Positions 23,113 to 28,912 of a DNA stretch of 28,912 nucleotides are shown here, in pieces. The notes under the pieces are model-generated. The model did not search any database, was not told the origin of the DNA, and saw only the letters and a list, made by a program, of their open reading frames with translations. This DNA is from Allobrachymonas sp. GTDB taxonomy: Bacteria > Pseudomonadota > Gammaproteobacteria > Burkholderiales > Burkholderiaceae. The position numbers and the translations under genes are program-made. Every line of letters begins with the position of its first letter. Position 1 is the stretch's first letter. The stretch lies in contig JAUMXD010000007.1 in the NCBI GenBank assembly GCA_030529305.1, forward strand, positions 1 through 28,912. Reading direction: 5' to 3'.

Positions 23113-23919
23113 TTACCCCTGTTCATGCGATGAAGCAAGAGGCGCTGCATTCAACTCCGCCAATCTTTGCGGGGTGCCCACGTCCGTCCAGCGGCCGGTG
23201 TAGAGGCTGGCGCTGATCAATCCCTGCTGCATGGCCGCACGCAGCACGGGGGCCAGCGGGGCGACGATGCCATCGGGGTTGCCCGCAGGGATATTGCACC
23301 AGGGCGCGGCAAACAGCGCCTGCTTGAAAAGCCCGATGGTGCTGTAGGTGTAGCGCGGCCAGTGCGTGTTGGCGTTGCTGATGGGGTGGGCCAGGCCATC
23401 GGGCGCCAGGGCAAAGTCGCCCGCCGGGTGGTGCGCGGGGTTGGGCACCAGCCACAGGTGGGCCAGCGCCGGGCTGGCGGCAAAGCGCTCGTAATCCGCG
23501 CGGGCAAAAGCAAAGTCGGGCGCAAACACATCGCCTGCGGCCAGCCAGAACACATCGGCCAAATGGGGCAAGGCACGGGCGATGCCGCCCGCCGTTTCCA
23601 GCGCCTGGGCAAAGTCCAGGTCTTCACGCGAATAGCGCAGGCGGCTGGCGGGCAGGGCTGTAGCGAGAGCGCCTTGGCCGTGCGTAAAGATTTCGCCAAA
23701 GTGGGCCGGAATTTGCGCGCCGAGCCAACCGGTGTTGATCAGCACTTCGGTAAAGCCTTGTGCGGCCAGGGCCTGCAAATGCCATTGCAGCAAAGGCTGA
23801 CCTTGCACGGTGAGCAGGGGCTTGGGCGTGTTGTCGGTGAGCGGGCGCATGCGCTGGCCGCGGCCAGCAGCCAGCAGCATGGCCTGGGCCGGTGGGGTGG
23901 CGGGGAGAGAGGTGGGCAT
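23113..23919 (-). CDS. murU: N-acetylmuramate alpha-1-phosphate uridylyltransferase (MurU-like)
   Basis: 268 residues. The nucleotidyltransferase signature is LLAAGRGQRMRPLTDNTPKPLL (split here as LLAAGRGQRMRPLTD then NTPKPLL, about 15-36), with the catalytic Arg and Lys present. ETAGGIARALP and WLAAGDVF hold the substrate and metal-binding parts. MurU makes UDP-MurNAc from MurNAc-1-phosphate in the cell-wall recycling route that bypasses fosfomycin-sensitive MurA. In pseudomonads and relatives the kinase AmgK is adjacent; here no kinase gene is next to it. Other sugar-1-phosphate nucleotidyltransferase roles cannot be excluded. I use ATG 23919; an in-frame TTG five codons earlier is possible. 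Confidence 0.78.
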   Translation of the reverse strand: MPTSLPATPPAQAMLLAAGRGQRMRPLTDNTPKPLLTVQGQPLLQWHLQALAAQGFTEVLINTGWLGAQIPAHFGEIFTHGQGALATALPASRLRYSREDLDFAQALETAGGIARALPHLADVFWLAAGDVFAPDFAFARADYERFAASPALAHLWLVPNPAHHPAGDFALAPDGLAHPISNANTHWPRYTYSTIGLFKQALFAAPWCNIPAGNPDGIVAPLAPVLRAAMQQGLISASLYTGRWTDVGTPQRLAELNAAPLASSHEQG

Positions 23920-24243
23920 AGGCAAGGAAAGCAAGGAGGCAAGTTCGAGGTGGCAACTGAATCAGCCAATCAGGCGGCCATGCTAACCGCCTTGCCAGCG
24001 GGTGTGCTGAGTATGTATGGAGTTCCCTTTTAGCCACGAGGCGACACAGCGCTCCAAGCTTTGTTGGATGCCTCAATTGGCAGCGATGCGACTGACATTC
24101 ATTGAAAACTGCATCCGTCGAGAGAAGGATGGCCGCCAGACTGCGCCAAGTATGCACGCTGCGGTCATGGGCAGGGGTGTCCCTGCGGCAGGGGCTGGCT
24201 GGCGCTCCGCATCAGATGATGCTCAAGCGCCTGATGGACTGGG
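23920..24243. other. Intergenic region between the TauE/SafE gene and murU
   Basis: I see no gene here, and in particular no remnant of the AmgK kinase usually found next to murU. No clear terminator or promoter stands out. Confidence 0.45.
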
Positions 24244-25002
24244 CTATTTCAGCAAAGCGCCTGCGGCAGCGATCAGGGTCATGACAAACAAGATCCAGCG
24301 CATCACCTGGGGCGGCAATTGCAGCGAAATGCGCACGCCGATCATGGCGCCCAAGGTGTTGCCCGCTGCCAGCGCCAGGCCCACGCCCCACCAGATCTTG
24401 CCCTGCTGCACGAAAACGGCCAGCGCCACGATGGTGAACATGAGCGTGCACAGCACTTTGAGCGCATTGGCGCGAACCAGGTCGTAATGCAGCAGGCCGC
24501 TGAACAGGGGCAGCAGCAAAAAGCCGGCTCCCGCTTGCACGAAGCCGCCGTACACGCCCGTTAGAAACAAGAGCAGGCGCGCGCCGCGCGTGTGGCCTAC
24601 GAATCGAACGCTGGCGTCTGGCGGCACCAGCAGCAACTGCGGCTTGAAAAACGTGAGCGCTGCCACCCCCAGCATGCTGATCAGCAAGGCGGGCTTGAGC
24701 ACCGTGTTGGGCAGCAGCGAGGCCAGCACGGCCCCGGCCAGGCCACCCAGCATCACGGGCGGCAAGATGCCGCGCAAATCCTGCGTGGGCAAACGGTCGG
24801 CGCGATGGAAGCTGCGAACACCTGCCAGCGATTGAAACAGAATGCCCACGCGGTTGCTGCCATTGGCGATGTCGGGCGGTATGCCAAACACCATCATCAG
24901 CGGCAGGATCAGGTTGGAGCCGCCGCCGGCCATCATGTTGATGATGCTGGCAACAACGCCCAGCAAGGCAATGGCCAGATAGTGCCAGAGGGTTAAATCC
25001 AT
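24244..25002 (-). CDS. TauE/SafE family membrane permease
   Basis: 252 residues with about seven to eight hydrophobic helices. It has the family's N-terminal pattern GVVASIINMMAGGGSNLILPLMM, the NGSNRVGILFQSLAG segment and a mirrored second half with GVYGGFVQAGAGFLLLPL, NALKVLCTLMFT and GNTLGAMIGVRIS. Members of this family export sulfite, sulfoacetate or other organic anions across the inner membrane; the substrate here is unknown because no pathway genes surround it. ATG 25002 is placed at the start of the first helix. It diverges from the nitroreductase-like gene with 106 bases between starts. Confidence 0.85.
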   Translation of the reverse strand: MDLTLWHYLAIALLGVVASIINMMAGGGSNLILPLMMVFGIPPDIANGSNRVGILFQSLAGVRSFHRADRLPTQDLRGILPPVMLGGLAGAVLASLLPNTVLKPALLISMLGVAALTFFKPQLLLVPPDASVRFVGHTRGARLLLFLTGVYGGFVQAGAGFLLLPLFSGLLHYDLVRANALKVLCTLMFTIVALAVFVQQGKIWWGVGLALAAGNTLGAMIGVRISLQLPPQVMRWILFVMTLIAAAGALLK

Positions 25003-25041
25003 GATGTGAGCGTGTAGCCGAACAGTGGCCAAGGATTGTAT

Positions 25042-25069
25042 TTGTGATGTTCTGGCTGCGTGCTATGCT
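25042..25069 (+). promoter_or_regulatory. Promoter of the nitroreductase-like gene
   Basis: TTGTGA (25042-25047) and TATGCT (25064-25069) are 16 bases apart; transcription would start about 33 bases before ATG 25109. Confidence 0.45.
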
Positions 25070-25108
25070 GAAACGCATGCTTCGTGCGAGATAGCTGGAG
25101 GCGTGCCA

Positions 25109-26086
25109 ATGTCGAATGCCTGGAATGCTGATTTTCTTTTCATGCTTGAAGCTGCGGTTCAAGCGCCATCTGGCCACAATACGCAACCTTGGCGGTTTGC
25201 CGTTGATGGCAGTTGCCTGTTCATCTATCCGGATTTGACACGGCGCTTGCCGGTGGTGGATGCGGATGACCGGGAATTGTTCGTCAGCCTGGGCTGTGCC
25301 GCAGAAAACTTGTGCCTGGCCGCTTCGCAGCGGGGCTATGCTGCGGACGTGGTGGCGGACAAGGGCATTGTCTCTGTTCACTTGAAAAAATCAGATGCGA
25401 TGGATGCCAGCCCGCTTTTTGAGAATATCGGCCAGCGCCAAACCAATCGCTCTGTTTACAGTGGCAAAGAAATACCTGAGCAGGTGTTGAATGGCATTTT
25501 TCAGGCGTTGAAAAAAGAAAACGCCGTGCATATGGGGGCTTGGCGTCGAAAAAGCCGCGAATTTGATCGGCTCACCCAATACGTCATGGAAGGCAACAGC
25601 CTGCAGATGAATGACGCCGCTTTCAAGGCCGAGTTGCTCTCGTGGATCCGCTTCAACAAAAAACAGGCCGAGCAAACACGGGATGGCTTGAGCTATGCTG
25701 CTTTGGGCGCGCCGAGCCTGCCTGCCTGGATGGCGCGCCCGATCGTGCAAGCCATGCTCAACAGCAAGCGGCAAAACGCTGCGGATCTGCAAAAAATCCA
25801 ATCTTCTTCGCATCTGGTCTTGCTGGCCAGCCCGGCCAACACCGTTGCCGCCTGGGTCGAAACGGGGCGCGTTTTGCAGCGGCTTTTGCTGCGCCTGACG
25901 CAAGCAGGCGTTGCCCACGCCTATCTGAACCAGCCGTGCGAAGTGCCTGCGCTCAATCAAAAGCTGCGGGCCGAGTTGCTGGGCAGCCGGGCTTTTCCGC
26001 AGATTCTCTTGCGCATTGGCTACGGCCAGCGGCTGCCGCCATCCAAGCGCAGGCCGGTGTCTGCAGTCATCCGCGCATGCGCTTGA
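25109..26086 (+). CDS. Acg-like nitroreductase-family flavoprotein
   Basis: 325 residues. The N-terminal APSGHNTQPWRF (19-30) is the FMN-phosphate binding motif of nitroreductases. RRLPVVDADDRELFVSLGCAAENL is the conserved Acg-type second block. Late in the protein, ETGRVLQRLLLRLTQAGVAHAYLNQPCE and the LLRIGYGQRLPPSKRRP segment complete the fold. Acg-type proteins are single-chain two-domain members that may bind or sequester FMN and may lack classic nitroreductase activity. GGAGG at 25097-25101, 7 bases upstream, sets the start at ATG 25109 rather than the upstream open frame at 25025. The gene is single, diverging from the TauE/SafE permease. Confidence 0.8.
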   Translation: MSNAWNADFLFMLEAAVQAPSGHNTQPWRFAVDGSCLFIYPDLTRRLPVVDADDRELFVSLGCAAENLCLAASQRGYAADVVADKGIVSVHLKKSDAMDASPLFENIGQRQTNRSVYSGKEIPEQVLNGIFQALKKENAVHMGAWRRKSREFDRLTQYVMEGNSLQMNDAAFKAELLSWIRFNKKQAEQTRDGLSYAALGAPSLPAWMARPIVQAMLNSKRQNAADLQKIQSSSHLVLLASPANTVAAWVETGRVLQRLLLRLTQAGVAHAYLNQPCEVPALNQKLRAELLGSRAFPQILLRIGYGQRLPPSKRRPVSAVIRACA

Positions 26087-26497
26087 GGCCAATGAGCCGA
26101 GCCAAAGGAGCGCTGCACGCGCGCCGCTTTCGATCCACGCGGCTTGGTGATGGCGTGTGTTTCCTCGTTTTCCGTTGGCGTACTGCTTGGTGGTTAGGCA
26201 GGCTGCACATGCATTGGCTGCAAGCGGCAGGGCAGATGCCTGCGTGCCAACACCTGCAAGCATCGGGGCGACGCGGCGGCCGCGCTTGCGGCGCAACTGT
26301 TTTGGGGAAGCTCCCCGGGCATATCACGGGAGGCGGGCAGAGAAGGCGAGGCGCGCCAAGCAGCGCGCAGTGTGGGCGACAAGGGGGCCAGGGCTGGGTG
26401 TGCCCTTGGCGCAAAGGCGCGCCGTTAAAATGCGCGGGTTCTTGCTTGGCGACCCCATTCCCTCTCATCTTTTCTCTTTTTCAGCACGGAGCTTTCC
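26087..26497. other. Intergenic region upstream of transketolase
   Basis: About 410 bases with no recognisable gene. TAAAAT at 26426-26431 is a good -10 hexamer about 66 bases ahead of the transketolase start. It lies just after a GC-rich palindromic stretch, GGCGCAAAGGCGCGCC; no matching -35 at 17 bases is clear. Confidence 0.45.
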
Positions 26498-28579
26498 ATG
26501 ACCCCAGCCCAATCCACCCTCATGGCCAATGCCATTCGCGTGCTCAGCATCGATGCCGTCGAGCAGGCCAAATCCGGCCACCCGGGCGCGCCCATGGGCA
26601 TGGCAGACATGGCCGTGGCCCTGTGGGGGCGGCACTTGCGCCACAACCCGGCCAACCCGCAGTGGATCAACCGCGACCGCTTCGTGCTCTCCAACGGCCA
26701 CGCCTCGATGCTGCAGTACGCCCTGCTGCATTTCACGGGCTACGACTTGCCGATGGATGAAATCAAGCGCTTTCGCCAACTGGGCAGCAAAACCGCTGGC
26801 CACCCCGAAGTGGGCCTGACGCCTGGCGTGGAAACCACCACCGGCCCGCTGGGCCAGGGCTTGGCCAATGCCGTGGGCATGGCGCTGGCCGAAAAGCTGC
26901 TGGCCGCCGAATTCAACCGCCCCGGCTTCGACGTGGTGGATCACCACACTTACGTGATGCTGGGCGACGGCTGCCTGATGGAAGGCATCAGCCACGAAGC
27001 TTGCGCGCTGGCCGGCGCCTGGAAGCTGAACAAGCTCGTTGCCTTGTACGACGACAACGGCATCAGCATCGACGGCCAGGTGCAGCCTTGGTTTGCCGAT
27101 GACACGGCCAAGCGTTTCGAGGCCTACCAATGGAATGTGATCGGCCCGATTGACGGGCATGACGCCAATGCCGTGGATCAGGCCCTTGCGCAGGCCAAGC
27201 AATCGGCCACCCAGCCCACCCTCATCATCTGCAAAACGCATATTGGCAAAGGCAGCCCCAATCGCGCCGACACGGCCAAGGCGCACGGTGAACCCTTGGG
27301 TGCCGAAGAAATCGCGCTGGTGCGCAAAGAGCTGGGCTGGCCGCACGCCCCCTTTGAGATGCCCCAAGAGGTGTATCGGGCTTGGGATGCCAAGGCGCAA
27401 GGCGCCCAAGACGAGGCCGAGTGGGAAACGCTGTATGCGGCGTACATGAAGCAATTCCCGCTGCTCGCTGCCGAACTGCGCCGCCGCATGAACGGGGCCG
27501 TTTCCCCCATGGTGGAGCAACTGGCCGAGCGCATGCCGCGCGTGTACCAGCCGCATGCGCCAGCTGCGGCCACGCGCAAGGCCAGCCAGATGGCGCTGGA
27601 AAGCTTCACCGCCCATATGCCCGAACTGCTGGGCGGCAGCGCGGACCTGACTGGCTCCAACCTGACCATGACGCAAAACACGCCGCCGCTGCGCTTTGCC
27701 GACGATGGCTCGGTCGTCAAGGTCGATGACGGCTTTGTCGTCTTGACCGACAAATCGCGCCACAGCGAAAGCGCCAAGCCCGGCCGCCACATCAACTACG
27801 GCGTGCGCGAGTTCGGCATGGCCGCCATCATGAACGGCATTGCCCTGCACGGCGGCTACATTCCTTACGGCGGCACCTTCCTCACCTTCAGCGACTACAG
27901 CCGCAACGCCATCCGCATGGCCGCGCTGATGAAGCTGCGCGTGATCCACGTCTTCACGCACGACAGCATCGGTCTGGGCGAAGACGGCCCCACGCACCAA
28001 TCCATCGAGCATGCGGCCAGCCTGCGCCTGATCCCGAATCTGGACGTGTGGCGCCCCTGCGATGTGGTGGAGGCGGCCATCGCCTGGGCCACGGCGCTGC
28101 AAAACGACAAGCGCCCGTCAGCCATGCTGCTGAGCCGCCAAAACGTGCCGTATATGCACAAAGACGACGCCAGCCTGGTCGCACGCGGGGCTTATGTGCT
28201 GGCTGGTCCCAGCCGTGTGGGCATGAGCAAGGCGGCGCAAGCCGTCATCATCGCCACAGGCAGCGAGGTGCAGCTGGCCATGCAGGCGCAGGAATTGCTG
28301 GCCCAGCGCGGCGTGGCCGTGCGCGTGGTTTCCATGCCCAGCACCACCGTGTTCGATCGCCAAACGCCCGAGTACAAGCAAGCCGTGCTGCCGCCCGAAC
28401 TGCCGCGCATCGCGGTGGAAATGGGCAGCAGCGATTTCTGGTGGAAGTACGGCTGCGCGGCCGTGGTGGGCATCGATACCTTTGGCGAATCCGCCCCGGC
28501 CAAGGATTTGTTCGAGCACTTCGGCTTCACACCCGAGAATGTGGCAGCCACAGTGGAGACTGTGCTGGAGCGCGCTTGA
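26498..28579 (+). CDS. tkt: Transketolase
   Basis: 693 residues, normal for bacterial transketolase. The N-terminal SGHPGAPMG (His28) and GPLGQGLANAVGMA lie in the pyrophosphate domain. The thiamine diphosphate motif GDG (156-158) ends in Asn187 of YDDN. The middle domain has LLGGSADLTGSNLT, GVREFGMAAIMNGIALHGG and THDSIGLGEDGPTHQSIEH with the catalytic histidines and glutamate. It transfers two-carbon units between sugar phosphates in the pentose phosphate and Calvin pathways. GGAG about 8 bases upstream supports ATG 26498. The gap gene follows on the same strand after 279 bases. Confidence 0.96.
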   Translation: MTPAQSTLMANAIRVLSIDAVEQAKSGHPGAPMGMADMAVALWGRHLRHNPANPQWINRDRFVLSNGHASMLQYALLHFTGYDLPMDEIKRFRQLGSKTAGHPEVGLTPGVETTTGPLGQGLANAVGMALAEKLLAAEFNRPGFDVVDHHTYVMLGDGCLMEGISHEACALAGAWKLNKLVALYDDNGISIDGQVQPWFADDTAKRFEAYQWNVIGPIDGHDANAVDQALAQAKQSATQPTLIICKTHIGKGSPNRADTAKAHGEPLGAEEIALVRKELGWPHAPFEMPQEVYRAWDAKAQGAQDEAEWETLYAAYMKQFPLLAAELRRRMNGAVSPMVEQLAERMPRVYQPHAPAAATRKASQMALESFTAHMPELLGGSADLTGSNLTMTQNTPPLRFADDGSVVKVDDGFVVLTDKSRHSESAKPGRHINYGVREFGMAAIMNGIALHGGYIPYGGTFLTFSDYSRNAIRMAALMKLRVIHVFTHDSIGLGEDGPTHQSIEHAASLRLIPNLDVWRPCDVVEAAIAWATALQNDKRPSAMLLSRQNVPYMHKDDASLVARGAYVLAGPSRVGMSKAAQAVIIATGSEVQLAMQAQELLAQRGVAVRVVSMPSTTVFDRQTPEYKQAVLPPELPRIAVEMGSSDFWWKYGCAAVVGIDTFGESAPAKDLFEHFGFTPENVAATVETVLERA

Positions 28580-28751
28580 ACTGTGCATGGCGTGGCGCCA
28601 AGCAAGTGACCAGAAAGGCCCGTGCTCTGCTGAAATTGTTTTCGGTTGATTTGAGCAGCGCTCGGTTTTGTTGGTAGCAAGCTGATGCGCCCAAGTGCGG
28701 ACACGGACGCTTATTGGCCTAACAGCTGCCACGCCGTGCACCAACAGATAA

Positions 28752-28778
28752 CACGCGGCATTCAGCCAGCGCCGCGTG
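28752..28778 (+). repeat. Hairpin between tkt and gap
   Basis: CACGCGGC pairs perfectly with GCCGCGTG (8 bp) around an 11-base loop. No T-run follows, so it may mark message processing rather than termination. Confidence 0.4.
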
Positions 28779-28858
28779 CATGATGAAGGCACGCATTGCT
28801 TGATGCCTCATCACCACCCCAACAACCTTTTTCCATTCAACCCATCAGGAGGACTGTC

Positions 28859-28912
28859 ATGGCAATCAAAGTAGGCATCAACGGTTTTGGCCGCATCGGG
28901 CGCTGCGTGTTT
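28859..28912 (+). CDS. gap: Glyceraldehyde-3-phosphate dehydrogenase, N-terminal fragment
   Basis: Only 18 codons lie in the window. They read MAIKVGINGFGRIGRCVF, the NAD-binding Rossmann start of type I GAPDH. AGGAGG at 28847-28852 is a near-ideal ribosome binding site 6 bases before the ATG, expected for a highly expressed glycolytic gene. The gene continues past the right edge, so the catalytic Cys and the coenzyme preference cannot be seen. Following tkt on the same strand is a common arrangement in Burkholderiales. Confidence 0.93.
   Translation, partial: MAIKVGINGFGRIGRCVF

Noticed and set aside
26465..28102. Minus-strand open frame of 545 codons over transketolase
   Set aside because: Antisense shadow of a highly conserved enzyme.

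Overview
The window looks like chromosomal DNA of a Burkholderiales betaproteobacterium, most like Comamonadaceae. This rests on the metX-metW pair, the form of the PyrB N-terminus, the tkt-gap order, the M23 peptidase/bactofilin pair and the GC-rich coding bias. No rRNA, tRNA, CRISPR array, phage or insertion sequence was recognised.

Layout. Bases 1-1370 (minus strand) hold the first codons of pyrB and a PLP-dependent D-cysteine desulfhydrase/ACC deaminase-like gene. An AT-rich intergenic region with nested inverted repeats follows. Next come an M23 cell-wall peptidase, a bactofilin, an RNase II-family exoribonuclease and a His-rich MliC-like lipoprotein, all on the plus strand. Bases 7676-15457 encode a NikA/DppA/OppA-type ABC importer. 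A solo substrate-binding lipoprotein comes first. A second unit follows: paralogous binding protein, two permeases, then two ATPases after a 436-bp repeat-rich spacer. The first permease carries a long His-rich N-terminal extension and a short His-rich C-terminus, which points to a transition metal such as nickel as substrate.

From 16107 on lie gluQ (tRNA-Asp modification), trmB (tRNA m7G46), trxA, and metX-metW. In front of metX is a well-formed SAM-II riboswitch candidate followed by an intrinsic terminator that ends six bases before the start codon. On the minus strand follow murU, a radical SAM protein and a DUF4130 protein (a putative DNA repair pair), and a TauE/SafE permease. A nitroreductase-like gene diverges from the permease. 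The window ends with tkt and the first codons of gap.

The most interesting items are the His-rich metal-type importer, with its elaborate upstream palindromes and a nearby His-rich lipoprotein, and the SAM-II-type riboswitch with an extra inserted hairpin and apparent transcription attenuation of metX-metW. Product names come from motif and family recognition by eye; no database search was run.
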